This document shows positions 17,562-27,540 of a stretch of DNA of 64,000 nt, piece after piece. The notes under the pieces are model-generated. The model did no database searches, was not told where the DNA came from, and saw only the letters and a program-made list of their open reading frames with translations. Location of the stretch: contig JAFXTE010000008.1 in assembly GCA_017525245.1 (NCBI GenBank), positions 62,001 to 126,000 of the forward strand, given 5' to 3'. Source of the DNA: Bacteroidales bacterium (lineage in GTDB: Bacteria > Bacteroidota > Bacteroidia > Bacteroidales > WCHB1-69). Both the position numbers and the translations under genes were made by a program. Each line of letters opens with the position of its first letter. Within the stretch, counting starts at the first letter, position 1.

Positions 17562-18143
17562 ATGAACATCACCGAAGAAGACATCAGGAGAATTGTGCGC
17601 GAGGAAATTGAAGCGTATTTCCGGCGGCAGGCGCAGGACGGGAACGTCGTGGCCGAGCCGCAAGGGAAATACAATGCTGTCCGCGATGCGGAGGATGACC
17701 TGTACAAGCGGGCGATGGCAGCAATGGATGCCACGCTCGGCGAGCAGGAGAATCCGAAGGTCGGGATTTTCTGGTACTCGCCACAACTTCAGGATGTGTT
17801 CGGTGTGGTGGCCATTGACGCAGCTACGGCTCCTAAAAGCGGTCACAGCGGACTGCGCACTTGCAAGGAACTCCACAAGTACATCTGGAAAAAGCAGTTC
17901 AACTACGACAAAGCGCACAATATCAGCAGCCCGTTCCATGGTGATTACAAATACACCCCTCGCGGACATGTCTTCTACGATGACGAACTCGACGAATACC
18001 TCGTGATGATTGGCACCTGGATTAACGACTGTCCTGAAGCTAAAGAAAGAATCAAAGCCGCCTTCAACCTCACCGACCCTAACCTGCACGTCACTTTCCA
18101 ACGCGGCATCCATTGGGAAATCGGAATGGGATACGGAGAATAG
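17562..18143 (+). CDS. conserved hypothetical protein
   Basis: 193 residues, no signal peptide or membrane helix. The N-terminal 25 residues form a charged helix (ITEEDIRRIVREEIEAYFRR). The rest contains KVGIFWYSPQLQDVFGVV and a C-terminal block GHVFYDDELDEYLVMIGTWI that looks like a compact alpha/beta fold. I do not recognise the family and no neighbour explains its task. The preceding palindrome probably separates it from the mutase. Confidence 0.65.
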   Translation: MNITEEDIRRIVREEIEAYFRRQAQDGNVVAEPQGKYNAVRDAEDDLYKRAMAAMDATLGEQENPKVGIFWYSPQLQDVFGVVAIDAATAPKSGHSGLRTCKELHKYIWKKQFNYDKAHNISSPFHGDYKYTPRGHVFYDDELDEYLVMIGTWINDCPEAKERIKAAFNLTDPNLHVTFQRGIHWEIGMGYGE

Positions 18144-18199
18144 TTAGCAGTTAGTAGTTAGTAGTTAGCAGCTGAAACGGAAGACCTAAAAGTATGTAA

Positions 18200-18270
18200 G
18201 CAGCCACGGAGAGGCAATACGCGTGAAGTGCAAGTAACCCCATACAAGCGAAGCGCAGTGTGGGGTCAAC
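18200..18270. repeat. short dispersed repeat with CCCCATAC/GTGTGGGG hairpin (copy 2)
   Basis: GGAGAGGCAATACGCGTGAA is followed by TAACCCCATACAAGCGAAGC and GCAGTGTGGGG. It matches the repeat at 912-1016 and, as there, occupies the leader of a plus-strand gene. Confidence 0.7.
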
Positions 18271-18299
18271 AAAAACGAACAAACAATTAAAATTCAAAT

Positions 18300-20372
18300 A
18301 TGATAAATCCAAAATTATTAAACCCCCAAAGCATCGTGATATGCGGTGCGTCAAGTGACATCCACAAACCCGGCGGCAAAGCCCTGAAGAATCTGTTAGA
18401 AAGCGCTTTCCAAGGGCAGATTTATGCCGTGAACCCCAAAGAGACCGAGGTGCAGGGCGTGAAATGCTATGCCAAGGTCGATGATCTTCCGCAGGTCGAT
18501 TGCGCCATCCTCTGCATCGCGGCAAAATTCTGCGCCCAGACAGTCGATGTGCTGACCCAACAGAAGGGCACCAAGGGCTTCATCATCATCAGCGCGGGTT
18601 TCTCGGAGGAAAACGCCGAGGGTGCCGCTATTGAGAAACATATTGTCGATGCCATCAATGCTGTGGGCGGCTCGCTCATCGGGCCCAACTGCACCGGATT
18701 CCTTAACACCAACTACAGCGGCTGCTTTGACGCGCCAATCCCGAAACTCGACCCCAAAGGTGTCGATTTCATTACCGGATCGGGCGCCACGGCTGTCTTC
18801 ATCAAGGAATACGGCATGAGCAACGGTTTGAAATTCAACAGCGTGTGGGCGGTTGGCAACAGTGCCCAGCTCGGCATCGAAGATGTCCTTGAACATCTTG
18901 ACGAGACTTTCGACCCCGAAAAGTCCTCTCGCGTCATCATGCTCTACATGGAGAAAATCGGTGACCCAATGCGCCTGCTGAAACACTCGCGCAGCCTCAT
19001 CAACAAAGGCTGTCATATCGCTGCCATCAAGAGCGGCGGTAGCGCTGCCGGTTCTCGCGCAGCCTCGTCGCACACCGGCGCATTAGCCACCAATGACGCC
19101 GCTGTGGACGCCCTCTTCCAGAAGGCGGGTATCGTGCGCTGCCACAACCGTCAGGAGCTAACCACCGTCTGCGGTGTGTTCATGCACCCCGAAATCAAGG
19201 GCAAACGCTGTGCCGTCATCACTCACGCCGGCGGTCCGGCCGTGATGCTCACCGACGTGCTCTCGAACGGCGGCATGGAAGTGCCCCCGCTCAAGGATCA
19301 CCCTGCCAGCCCCGCCCTCTTGGCGAAGCTCTTCGGCGGCTCCTCTGTGGGCAACCCCATTGACTTCCTCGCCACCGGCACCGCCGAACAACTCGGCTAC
19401 ATCATCGACACTGTCGAGAACGAATATGACGAGATCGACTTCTCCGTGGTCATCTTCGGTTCTCCCGGATTATTCAGCAACAAAGAGGTCTATGACCTGT
19501 TAGACGAGAAGATGAAGACCTGCAAAAAGCCCATCTTCCCCGTACTGCCGAGTATCATCAACGTGAAAGACGAAATCAACGACTTCATTGCCAAAGGCCG
19601 CATCAACTTCCCTGAAGAGTGCGTCTTAGGCAACGCTATCGTGAAAGTGTATAACACTCCCAAGCCGCAACCCGAGCATGTGGAGCTGCCGCAGGTTGAT
19701 GTGGCCCGCATCCGCGCCACCGTTGACCGCTGCAAAGACGGCTACATGGAAATTGCTGACTACAACGAACTTCTCGACGCCGCCGGCATCTCCCGCAAGA
19801 AGAGCGTGGAGGTCTCCAAGAAGGAGGATGCACTGGCGTTCGCCAAAGAGGTCGGCTGCAGCAAGGATGTTCCGTTGGTCATGAAGGTTGTGGGACCGCT
19901 GCACAAGAGCGATGTGGGCGGCGTGACCCTCGGCGTGAAAGATCTGGACACCGTGGCCAAAGAGTTCGACCGACTCATCGTCATCCCCGAAACCTACGCT
20001 GTGGAGATGTACCCGATGCTGGACGGTACAGATGTCTATATCGGCGCTATTCGCGACCCGAAGTTCGGACACCAGATCTTTTTCGGCTTGGGCGGCATCT
20101 TCATCGAGGTGCTGAAAGACGTGCAGAGTGCGTTGGCCCCGATTACTGCTGCCGAGGCCAAGGAGATGCTCACGAAGCTGCGTGGCTACAAGATTCTGCA
20201 AGGCGTGCGTGGCCAGGAGCCCGTCAACCTCGACCTTTACGCTGACCAGATTGCCCGCGTTAGCGCGCTTGTGCAGGCCGCTCCCGAAATCGCCGAGATG
20301 GACCTCAACCCGCTGTTGGGCAACCCGAGATACGTTACGGCGGTGGACGCCCGTATCCGGTTGGAGAAGTAA
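18300..20372 (+). CDS. acetate/acyl-CoA ligase, ADP-forming (fused alpha-beta subunits)
   Basis: 690 residues. A CoA-binding Rossmann domain covers about 1-130 (ICGASSDIHKPGGKALKN). A succinyl-CoA-synthetase-like flavodoxin domain covers about 145-450 and contains SSHTGALA, the phosphohistidine site. A C-terminal ATP-grasp_5 domain covers about 470-690 (VMKVVGPLHKSDVGGV and MDLNPLLGNPR). The enzyme converts acyl-CoA, ADP and phosphate to free acid, CoA and ATP and thus conserves energy during fermentation. A strong terminator follows. Confidence 0.92.
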   Translation: MINPKLLNPQSIVICGASSDIHKPGGKALKNLLESAFQGQIYAVNPKETEVQGVKCYAKVDDLPQVDCAILCIAAKFCAQTVDVLTQQKGTKGFIIISAGFSEENAEGAAIEKHIVDAINAVGGSLIGPNCTGFLNTNYSGCFDAPIPKLDPKGVDFITGSGATAVFIKEYGMSNGLKFNSVWAVGNSAQLGIEDVLEHLDETFDPEKSSRVIMLYMEKIGDPMRLLKHSRSLINKGCHIAAIKSGGSAAGSRAASSHTGALATNDAAVDALFQKAGIVRCHNRQELTTVCGVFMHPEIKGKRCAVITHAGGPAVMLTDVLSNGGMEVPPLKDHPASPALLAKLFGGSSVGNPIDFLATGTAEQLGYIIDTVENEYDEIDFSVVIFGSPGLFSNKEVYDLLDEKMKTCKKPIFPVLPSIINVKDEINDFIAKGRINFPEECVLGNAIVKVYNTPKPQPEHVELPQVDVARIRATVDRCKDGYMEIADYNELLDAAGISRKKSVEVSKKEDALAFAKEVGCSKDVPLVMKVVGPLHKSDVGGVTLGVKDLDTVAKEFDRLIVIPETYAVEMYPMLDGTDVYIGAIRDPKFGHQIFFGLGGIFIEVLKDVQSALAPITAAEAKEMLTKLRGYKILQGVRGQEPVNLDLYADQIARVSALVQAAPEIAEMDLNPLLGNPRYVTAVDARIRLEK

Positions 20373-20394
20373 CATCTTATACAGAATCCTTAAT

Positions 20395-20433
20395 AAGCTT
20401 GCCGCCGTTCTTTCAACAGCGGCAAGCTTTCTT
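20395..20433 (+). terminator. intrinsic terminator of the acyl-CoA ligase
   Basis: AAGCTTGCCGC / GCGGCAAGCTT form an 11-bp stem with a 13-base loop, followed by TCTTT, 23 bases after the stop. Confidence 0.85.
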
Positions 20434-20475
20434 TAAGAGATTTCCACAAATCATTTTCTTATAAATTCTACACTC

Positions 20476-21060
20476 ATGAAACCAAACAAATGGATTTGCA
20501 AACTATTTCTGCTATGCCTGACTGTCGCTCTTTTTTCTTCATGTCATAACGAGGACAAACTCATCCGCCAGATGTGCGAGGATATGCACACCCGATATCC
20601 ACAAGCCACGCTACAAGACATTTACAAGACCTGTTACCAAGATTATTTCGGTGCTGAACATCTCTTGACCGATACGGCTTCTGCCCGGAAATACCTCAGT
20701 TTGGAACTGGATGAATGTCGGGAGACGGATATGAGTGCCATGCCGAATGAAGAACCCACAGGCTTCCGGCATCGCTTCAGCCGCATCAATCTGTCGAATG
20801 TCGTTAATGGTAAACTAACAGAGCAACAACTTCTTACGATGTTCATAGAAGCAGCTGCAAAGGATAATGCCTACGGTGACAACTGGACCAGCGAATGGGA
20901 TAGAATAGCCACCATCGCCCTGAAAGTCAATCCTGGATGGCGCGACCCCGAGCTGATGGCGGAGCTTCAGGCGGCGGCTCAAACAAACCGGGCCGTCCGG
21001 CACAGCAACGCTTTCCGAAAGGCATACAACCCACACTATCGGATTGTGAAACAGCGATAA
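20476..21060 (+). CDS. conserved lipoprotein of unknown function
   Basis: 194 residues. A signal peptide with lipobox LFSSC (Cys 23) shows it is a lipoprotein. The mature part has YPQATLQDIYKTCYQDYFGAEH and later DNWTSEWDRIATIALKVNPGW, which I associate with a conserved Bacteroidales lipoprotein of unknown role. It converges with the helicase gene, leaving 19 bases between the two stops. Confidence 0.7.
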   Translation: MKPNKWICKLFLLCLTVALFSSCHNEDKLIRQMCEDMHTRYPQATLQDIYKTCYQDYFGAEHLLTDTASARKYLSLELDECRETDMSAMPNEEPTGFRHRFSRINLSNVVNGKLTEQQLLTMFIEAAAKDNAYGDNWTSEWDRIATIALKVNPGWRDPELMAELQAAAQTNRAVRHSNAFRKAYNPHYRIVKQR

Positions 21061-21079
21061 CAGGCTGTTTACTTTGCAG

Positions 21080-23572
21080 TTATTGGTTTTGCACGCGATT
21101 TAGATCTGCCTGCACGATGCGTAGTTCCCAAAACTCAAAATCTTCCCCTAACACCTCTTTTGCCTTACCCAATGACGGGTCTTCAGTATCACGGAAATAC
21201 TCTTCAATTACGGCGCATTTCTCCTTCGGCACAAACCGGGAAGCCTCGTAGTCCCCAGCTTCCACAAACCGGGCAATGTGTCCGTAAATCGTGGACAATG
21301 CGAGGTTACGCTCAGAAGCAATTTCCTCCACAGTCATTCCCTGTTCTAATAATTGCTTGGTTATGAGAAAAGTGGTACCTTTCGGTTTTTTCGCGATTTT
21401 CTCGGGAATATCAAATTCCGGACTTGTATCCTCCAACGATTCCATTCCAGAGAAAATACGCACCATATTAACCAGCTCCTTCCCGAAAGCACGCAAACGC
21501 TTAGGTCCCATACCCTCTATCTCTTTCAACGCATTCATAGTGACAGGCTTCTCTTTGGCAATGGCTTTCAACGTTTTGTTCGGGATTATGGTGTACAGTT
21601 CCGCATCTTCCTCCTCTGCCTTATCCGAACGCCAAGCGGCCAGCACGTCGTACAGCCTGCTCTTACTCATGGCGGCATCCTTGATGGAAAAAGCGGATTT
21701 GCCTTTCTTTTCAAACTCCAATAAACTGACAGCCTTTGCTTTGTGATATTCATCAACATCGAATTTCTGCTCGCAAATGGCTAAGCATTCCTTTTTGACA
21801 AACACCACCTCGCGCAGTTGCTTCAACGCATCCTCAATTTGTTCGTTCACTGTTTTGTTGTCTGTTTTGAATGGCAGCTTGAATAACGCGTCCGATTGCA
21901 TGGAGAGCTGCTCCTTGAAGTAAGATGCCCCTTTTTGGAGACGTTCTTGCAATAAAGGATTTGTCTCACAGAGGGCTGAGGAATGCAATGTCCGGATTTG
22001 TTTCTCAAATTTCCGGGCGACATCCACGAGTTCGTTTTTCGCATTGTCGCGAATAATTGACAACTCTTGTAACAGTTCACCCTCAAACAAAGACCGATTT
22101 TCAACAACCACCTTGGCAGTTTTTCCTATCAGCTTATAAAACTCCTGAAAATCAAACAATTCCAAAATCGTTTCCAATTCGTATTCCTGGCGCAGCGTAT
22201 CCACTTTCTCTTTGGAAGGCTCTTTTTCCGGCATTTGTTCCACGAAATAATCTACCATACCGTCACCAACTAACGTGCCGGCATCCAGTTTCGTCTTCAG
22301 GACAAGGCCTTCAAGGGAAGTGCAACGGCTGAGGGCAACATAGACCTGACCATGCGCGAAAGCCTGTCTGGCATCCACAACTAATTTGTCGAATGTCAAC
22401 CCCTGGCTTTTGTGGATGGTCACCGCCCATGCAAGCCGGAGCGGTATTTGCGTGAAACTGCCGATTTCTTTTTCCTCGATAGCCTGCGTCTGCTCATTAA
22501 GGGTGTAATCAAGGTTCTGCCAACGCACAGATGTGACGGAGATGCGCTCGTTACCGCATGTCACTGTAAGTTCGCCAGTATTCCTATCATAGTCTGTCAA
22601 TTGTCCGATTTTTCCATTGTAATAGGCCTTTTCGGGACTCGGGTCATTCTTGACGAACATCACTTGGGCACCGATTTTCAACTCCAACTCCTCTTTGCAG
22701 GGATAGAGGCTCTGCGGAAAAATGCCGTCTATTTCAGCCTTGAACATGAGACTTTTGCTTTTAAGCTCCGACAAACGCGCATTGTTAATGTCATCAGCCT
22801 GATAATTGTGGGTGGTGAGAGTAATATAGCCCTCTGTTGGCTTGAAACCTGGCAAATAGCGGGAGTTGAGCAGTTGAAGGCATTCTGCATCCATCTTGTT
22901 GTCGCGCACCTTGTTGAGTAGCGTAATGAAGTCTGTGTCGTGCTGGCGGTAGATATGGTCAAGTTCCACACAAAGATACTCGGTCTTCTGGAGAACATGA
23001 CTGCCAAAGAAATAGACGGTTTTATAGTAAGGAGCGAGCAGTTCCCACTCTTCGGGCTTTGCCACGGGTGCAAGCTGGTGGACATCACCGATCATAAGCA
23101 CCTGCACACCGCCAAATGGCCTCGAAGAGCGTCGTGCGCGACGGAGCACTGCATCCACAGCATCCAGCACATCAGCGCGCACCATGCTGATTTCATCAAT
23201 GATAAGCAGGTCGAGAGTGCGCATGATTTTGAGTTTCGTGCGTGTTAATTTCTGGAATTGCAACGAAGAGGTTTCTACCCCATGTCTTGTGGGATTCAAC
23301 GCTCCTTCCGGCAATTGCGGCCCGAAAGGCAGCTGAAAGAACGAGTGGATGGTTTGTCCTCCCGCATTGATAGCCGCCACTCCTGTCGGAGCCACCACGA
23401 CCATCCGTTTGTGCGTTTTGCCGGGCAGACTTTTCAGGAATGTGGTCTTTCCTGTACCCGCCTTACCTGTCAGGAAGATATGCGCATCGGTATGGAGAAC
23501 AAGCTCTTCAACGAACTGAAGTTTTTGATTTACAAATGGTTGATCTGTTTTTAATATTTCTTCACTGGTCAT
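21080..23572 (-). CDS. PIF1/RecD2-like DNA helicase with HRDC and HTH tail
   Basis: 830 residues. TGKAGTGKT at about 35-43 is Walker A, LLIIDEISM Walker B, and TIHKSQGLTFDKL near 385 the UvrD_C_2-type motif. The C-terminal third has a charged helical linker, an HRDC-like domain (ALKEIEGMGPKRLRAFGKEL) and a helix-turn-helix segment (MTVEEIASERNLALSTIYGH). Such helicases unwind DNA ahead of repair or replication. A frame-shifted remnant of a related N-terminus lies at 44778-45102. Confidence 0.88.
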   Translation of the reverse strand: MTSEEILKTDQPFVNQKLQFVEELVLHTDAHIFLTGKAGTGKTTFLKSLPGKTHKRMVVVAPTGVAAINAGGQTIHSFFQLPFGPQLPEGALNPTRHGVETSSLQFQKLTRTKLKIMRTLDLLIIDEISMVRADVLDAVDAVLRRARRSSRPFGGVQVLMIGDVHQLAPVAKPEEWELLAPYYKTVYFFGSHVLQKTEYLCVELDHIYRQHDTDFITLLNKVRDNKMDAECLQLLNSRYLPGFKPTEGYITLTTHNYQADDINNARLSELKSKSLMFKAEIDGIFPQSLYPCKEELELKIGAQVMFVKNDPSPEKAYYNGKIGQLTDYDRNTGELTVTCGNERISVTSVRWQNLDYTLNEQTQAIEEKEIGSFTQIPLRLAWAVTIHKSQGLTFDKLVVDARQAFAHGQVYVALSRCTSLEGLVLKTKLDAGTLVGDGMVDYFVEQMPEKEPSKEKVDTLRQEYELETILELFDFQEFYKLIGKTAKVVVENRSLFEGELLQELSIIRDNAKNELVDVARKFEKQIRTLHSSALCETNPLLQERLQKGASYFKEQLSMQSDALFKLPFKTDNKTVNEQIEDALKQLREVVFVKKECLAICEQKFDVDEYHKAKAVSLLEFEKKGKSAFSIKDAAMSKSRLYDVLAAWRSDKAEEEDAELYTIIPNKTLKAIAKEKPVTMNALKEIEGMGPKRLRAFGKELVNMVRIFSGMESLEDTSPEFDIPEKIAKKPKGTTFLITKQLLEQGMTVEEIASERNLALSTIYGHIARFVEAGDYEASRFVPKEKCAVIEEYFRDTEDPSLGKAKEVLGEDFEFWELRIVQADLNRVQNQ

Positions 23573-23687
23573 TTTATTAAATTTTTTGTTTTAAAGTTTT
23601 TAACGCGCAAATATACATTTTTTCGGTTTACGACTTACGGTTTACGATTTACGATTATCGCAAACCGTAATTCGTTAATCGCAAAAA

Positions 23688-23720
23688 AAGGGACACCCTT
23701 TCGGACATCCCTTATATATA
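23688..23720 (-). terminator. terminator of the ribosomal protein operon
   Basis: On the minus strand AAGGGATGTCC - GAAA - GGGTGTCCCTT folds into an 11-bp stem (with G-T pairs) closed by a GNRA tetraloop and followed by a run of T. It begins 31 bases after the rpsE stop and marks a true operon end. Confidence 0.88.
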
Positions 23721-23743
23721 ACATTTGGAGTAATTCGTTCGGA

Positions 23744-24262
23744 TTAGCCGTTGAACACTTTGTCGAGGCTGACTCCGCGCACTTGGGCCACAGTGTAGGC
23801 ATCGCGCATTTTGGCGAGGGCGCCGATGGTGGCTTTCACCACGCTGTGAGGGTTGGAGGAACCTTTTGATTTTGCGAGCACGTTCTTCACGCCCACGCTC
23901 TCGAAGACGGCACGCATAGCACCGCCGGCGATCACACCGGTACCGGGAGCAGCGGGTTTCATGAAGACGTTGGCGCCGCTGTACTTGCCTTCACCTGCAT
24001 GAGGAATCGTTCCCTTCAGGATAGGCACTTGGATGAGGTTCTTCTTCGCATCTTCCACGCCTTTGGAGATGGCGGTCGAGACTTCACGGGCCTTACCAAG
24101 ACCATAGCCTACGATACCGTTCTCATTACCAACGACCACGATGACGGCGAAACTGAAGATTCGACCACCCTTGGTCACTTTAGTCACTCTGTTGGTGGCG
24201 ACCACGCGCTCTTTGAGTTCGAGGTCAGCTGCTTTTACTTTCTTGATATTTTCGTTAGCCAT
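23744..24262 (-). CDS. rpsE: ribosomal protein S5
   Basis: 172 residues, full length. The N-terminal dsRNA-binding part reads [20 protein letters not shown] and the conserved [10 protein letters not shown] follows. The C-terminal domain has [14 protein letters not shown]5 belongs to the 30S body and takes part in decoding accuracy. It is the last gene of the operon: rpmD, rplO and secY, which normally follow, are missing, and a terminator comes directly after. Confidence 0.97.
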   Translation of the reverse strand: MANENIKKVKAADLELKERVVATNRVTKVTKGGRIFSFAVIVVVGNENGIVGYGLGKAREVSTAISKGVEDAKKNLIQVPILKGTIPHAGEGKYSGANVFMKPAAPGTGVIAGGAMRAVFESVGVKNVLAKSKGSSNPHSVVKATIGALAKMRDAYTVAQVRGVSLDKVFNG

Positions 24263-24273
24263 AGTATTGATAA

Positions 24274-24633
24274 TTAAAATTTAAGACCACCTTCTCTAGC
24301 TGCGTCAGCCAAAGATTTAACTCTACCATGATATAAGTAACCGTTACGGTCGAACACCACTTCGTTGATGCCGGCTGCGAGGGCGCGGGAGGCGATTTCC
24401 TTGCCCACGAGTTTGGATTTCTCGCACTTGGTCATCTTCTGGGAAGCGATGTCGGGCAGCTTTGAGGATGCGGACACGAGGGTTACGCCGGCCTCATCGT
24501 CAATAACTTGCACATAGATGTCACGGTTGCTTCTGAAAACGGACATTCTGGGACGCACGGGAGTACCGCTGACAATCTTACGAATGCGGTTTTTAATCCT
24601 TTTTCTTCTATATTCTTTTTTATTGTAAGCCAT
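24274..24633 (-). CDS. rplR: ribosomal protein L18
   Basis: 119 residues. [20 protein letters not shown] at the start and the C-terminal [20 protein letters not shown] are typical of L18, which binds 5S rRNA in the central protuberance of the 50S subunit. The stop lies 11 bases before rpsE. Confidence 0.97.
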   Translation of the reverse strand: MAYNKKEYRRKRIKNRIRKIVSGTPVRPRMSVFRSNRDIYVQVIDDEAGVTLVSASSKLPDIASQKMTKCEKSKLVGKEIASRALAAGINEVVFDRNGYLYHGRVKSLADAAREGGLKF

Positions 24634-24651
24634 AATATCAAATTTTGACGA

Positions 24652-25212
24652 TTATTTTTCTGCCGACTTACCGGCTTTCTTTCTAACATACTCTCCTTCG
24701 AAGCGGATACCTTTACCTTTGTAGGGTTCAGGTTTACGGTAGGAGCGGATCTTGGTTGCCACCATACCCAACAGCTGTTTGTCGATGCAGTTCAGGATGA
24801 TAATCGGGTTTTTACCTTTCTCATTGATGGTCTGCACAGTGATTTCCTTCGGGAAATCGAACAGGATGTTGTGGGAGTAACCCAAACCCATATCGAGTTG
24901 ATGGTCACCCTTAGCCTCAGCCTTGTAACCGACGCCGATGACTTCCATCTTCTTGGTGAAGCCTTGGGAAACACCGGTGATCATGTTGTTGAGCAGAGCT
25001 CTGTAGAGGCCATGCATAGAGCGGTCGCGTTTGGAGTCGCTCGGGCGTTTCACATGGAGGTGTCCGTCTTCAATTTCGAAAGTGATACGTTCATCGACAT
25101 ACTGTTGCAGTTCGCCTTTCGGGCCTTTCACAGTCACGATGTTGGACTTTTCGTCTCTTTTCACCTCAACCCCTGCGGGGATGGCGATTTGTAATTTTCC
25201 TATTCTTGACAT
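24652..25212 (-). CDS. rplF: ribosomal protein L6
   Basis: 186 residues with two repeated alpha/beta domains. MSRIGKLQIAIPAGV opens the protein and the signature EPYKGKGIRFEGEYVRKKAG closes it. It belongs to the 50S subunit near the GTPase centre. The distance to rplR is 18 bases. Confidence 0.97.
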   Translation of the reverse strand: MSRIGKLQIAIPAGVEVKRDEKSNIVTVKGPKGELQQYVDERITFEIEDGHLHVKRPSDSKRDRSMHGLYRALLNNMITGVSQGFTKKMEVIGVGYKAEAKGDHQLDMGLGYSHNILFDFPKEITVQTINEKGKNPIIILNCIDKQLLGMVATKIRSYRKPEPYKGKGIRFEGEYVRKKAGKSAEK

Positions 25213-25227
25213 AACTTCCTCCTCCTA

Positions 25228-25626
25228 TTAACTGATGTAACATACTACTTCGCCGCCAACGTTTTGGGCTCTGGCTTCCTTATCGGTCATCATGCCGTGG
25301 GAAGTGGAGATGACAGCGATGCCGAGGCCGTTCAACACAGAGGGCAGTTCATCGACACCCACGTATTTACGAAGACCGGGGCGGCTGACGCGCTTAATCT
25401 CGCTGATAGCGGACTGTTTTGTTGCGGGATGGTACTTCAAAGCGATCTTGATCGTTTTAGGCATAGTATCATCCACAAATTTATAGTTCAAGATATAACC
25501 TTTGTCGAAAAGGATCTTGGTTATAGCTTTCTTCTCGTTGGAAGCGGGGATTTCGACCACTTCGTGATGCGCGCGGATGGCGTTTCTCAAACGAGTTAAA
25601 TAATCTGAAATGGGATCGGTATTCAT
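25228..25626 (-). CDS. rpsH: ribosomal protein S8
   Basis: 132 residues. [20 protein letters not shown] at the N-terminus and the signature [20 protein letters not shown] at the C-terminus identify S8, a primary 16S rRNA binder that in many bacteria also represses its own operon. It is followed by rplF after 15 bases. Confidence 0.97.
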   Translation of the reverse strand: MNTDPISDYLTRLRNAIRAHHEVVEIPASNEKKAITKILFDKGYILNYKFVDDTMPKTIKIALKYHPATKQSAISEIKRVSRPGLRKYVGVDELPSVLNGLGIAVISTSHGMMTDKEARAQNVGGEVVCYIS

Positions 25627-25649
25627 AATTTAATCTTCTTCATTTAGGT

Positions 25650-25949
25650 TTACCAACTTGCTTTTTTTACTCCGGGGATCTTGCCGGCGAGTGCCAACTC
25701 TCTGAAGTCGATACGGGAGAGGCCGAATTGGCGCATGTAGCCTTTCGGGCGTCCGCTCAGCTTGCAACGGTTGTGCATACGGATCGGGTTCGAGTTCGGG
25801 GGTAATTTCTGAAGTGCGATATCGGCAGCTCTCTTGGCCTCGTAATCATCGCCCTTCATGATTTTCTTGAGTTCAGCGCGTTTCGCTGCATATTTGGCGA
25901 CCATTTTCGCCCTTTTGATTTCTCTTGCTTTTAAAGATTCTTTTGCCAT
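25650..25949 (-). CDS. rpsN: ribosomal protein S14 (long, zinc-free form)
   Basis: 99 residues. The C-terminal signature [20 protein letters not shown] is present. There is only one cysteine and no CxxC pairs, so this is the zinc-independent long type. S14 sits in the 30S head. The upstream rplE stop lies 6 bases before its start. Confidence 0.96.
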   Translation of the reverse strand: MAKESLKAREIKRAKMVAKYAAKRAELKKIMKGDDYEAKRAADIALQKLPPNSNPIRMHNRCKLSGRPKGYMRQFGLSRIDFRELALAGKIPGVKKASW

Positions 25950-25955
25950 GATTAC

Positions 25956-26510
25956 TTACTTTTGGTTTTTGAAGGGTAAGCCGAATTCTTTCAACAGGGC
26001 CAGACATTCTTTGTCGTTACGAGCGGTCGTCACGAAAGTGATGTCCATACCGTTAATTTTGAGCACTTTGTCGATGTCAATCTCGGGGAAGATGATCTGT
26101 TCGGGAATACCGAGCGTATAGTTGCCGCGTCCGTCGAAGCCCTTGTCGCTGATGCCGCGGAAGTCGCGGATACGGGGGATGGAGACGGTGATGAGGCGGT
26201 CAAGGAATTCATACATGCGGTCGCCGTGAAGGGTCACGCGCACGCCGATGGGCATTCCTTTTCTCAACTTGAAGTTGGAGATATCCTTCTTGGATTTGGT
26301 GGGGACAGCTTTCTGACCGGCGATGAGGGTCATTTCCTGCACGCCAGCGTCGATGAGCTTTTTGTCGGCGATGCCGAATTTACCGAGACCTTGGTTGAGG
26401 CAGATCTTGGTGATTCTTGGCACGCGCATCACGGATTTGAATCCGAATTGTTCTTTCAGAGCGGGAAGAACCTCGTTCTGATATTTTTCTTTATATCTCG
26501 GCTTGTACAT
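25956..26510 (-). CDS. rplE: ribosomal protein L5
   Basis: 184 residues. [35 protein letters not shown] and [19 protein letters not shown] are typical of L5, which binds 5S rRNA and touches the P-site tRNA. Its first base is the last base of the rplX stop (TAATG), giving translational coupling. Confidence 0.97.
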   Translation of the reverse strand: MYKPRYKEKYQNEVLPALKEQFGFKSVMRVPRITKICLNQGLGKFGIADKKLIDAGVQEMTLIAGQKAVPTKSKKDISNFKLRKGMPIGVRVTLHGDRMYEFLDRLITVSIPRIRDFRGISDKGFDGRGNYTLGIPEQIIFPEIDIDKVLKINGMDITFVTTARNDKECLALLKEFGLPFKNQK

Positions 26511-26824
26511 TACTTGATCTCCTCTCCTGTCTTTTTAGAATATCTGACTAATTTACCTTTATCGTTCAACTTTCTACCGACGCGGGTAGCGTTTCCTTTA
26601 GCGTCAACCACCATAAGGTTGGAGATGTGGATCGGGGCTTCTTTCTTGATGATGCCGCCGTTAGGTGCAGCCGCACTGGGCTTGGTGCTTTTGGACACCA
26701 TGTTGCAGCCTTCCACCAGGGCTTTGTTTTCCTTGGGGAGAACTTCCAGCACCTTACCTTGAGTTCCTTTGTACTCACCGGTAATCACTTTTACAGTGTC
26801 GCCTTTCTTGATTTTCAGTTTCAT
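26510..26824 (-). CDS. rplX: ribosomal protein L24
   Basis: 104 residues. The KOW motif [20 protein letters not shown] is at the N-terminus. L24 is an assembly initiator of the 50S subunit. It is joined to rplE by a one-base overlap. Upstream there is a 67-base gap to rplN, the largest inside the operon. Confidence 0.97.
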   Translation of the reverse strand: MKLKIKKGDTVKVITGEYKGTQGKVLEVLPKENKALVEGCNMVSKSTKPSAAAPNGGIIKKEAPIHISNLMVVDAKGNATRVGRKLNDKGKLVRYSKKTGEEIK

Positions 26825-26891
26825 TTCTTTTTTGCTTTAATGTTTGTCAATTGGTCTTTGTCAATTGTATAAAAAATGTTTATTGACTTGA

Positions 26892-27260
26892 TTATAACAC
26901 TTCGGGGGCCAAAGAGACGATTTTCATGAATTGTTTTTCACGAAGCTCACGGGCCACGGGTCCGAAGATACGGGTGCCGCGCAACTCATCGGCTGCGGTC
27001 AGCAGGACCACGGCGTTGTCATCGAACTTGATGTAGGAGCCGTCGTTTCTGCGGACGTGGCGTTTGGTGCGGACCACAACTGCCTTGGACACGGTGCCGG
27101 CCTTGACCTGACCGGAGGGAATGGCACTCTTGATGGCGACCACAATCTTGTCGCCCACGCGTGCATAGCGTTTCTTGGTGCCGCCCAATACGCGGATGCA
27201 GAGCACTTCTTTCGCGCCGCTGTTATCCGCAACTGCTAATCTGGATTCTTGCTGTATCAT
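26892..27260 (-). CDS. rplN: ribosomal protein L14
   Basis: 122 residues. [20 protein letters not shown] and the L14 signature around [20 protein letters not shown] are clear. It is part of the 50S interface with the 30S subunit. rpsQ ends 5 bases before it. Confidence 0.97.
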   Translation of the reverse strand: MIQQESRLAVADNSGAKEVLCIRVLGGTKKRYARVGDKIVVAIKSAIPSGQVKAGTVSKAVVVRTKRHVRRNDGSYIKFDDNAVVLLTAADELRGTRIFGPVARELREKQFMKIVSLAPEVL

Positions 27261-27265
27261 AATGG

Positions 27266-27520
27266 TTACTTAGCTTTTTCTACGATTTCAATTAAACGCC
27301 AGCATTTGTTCTTGGACAAAGGTCTGGTCTCCATAATTCTAACTCTGTCACCGATACGGCACTCGTTTTTCTCGTCGTGTGCCATGAATTTGGTGGAGCG
27401 TTTCAGGAACTTGCCGTAAATGGGGTGTTTCATCTTGCGCTCGACCTTGATGACGATAGACTTGTCCATCTTGTCGCTCACGACAATGCCTTCTCTGACT
27501 TTTCTGTTATTTCTTTCCAT
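27266..27520 (-). CDS. rpsQ: ribosomal protein S17
   Basis: 84 residues. [20 protein letters not shown] opens an OB-fold and [20 protein letters not shown] is the family signature. It is an early 16S rRNA binder. Confidence 0.97.
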   Translation of the reverse strand: MERNNRKVREGIVVSDKMDKSIVIKVERKMKHPIYGKFLKRSTKFMAHDEKNECRIGDRVRIMETRPLSKNKCWRLIEIVEKAK

Positions 27521-27540
27521 AATGCTTTATCAGTGATAGG

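Noticed and set aside
26825-26891. Promoter or regulatory RNA in the 67-base gap before rplX
   Set aside because: No TAnnTTTG box in the right orientation and no stable hairpin seen.
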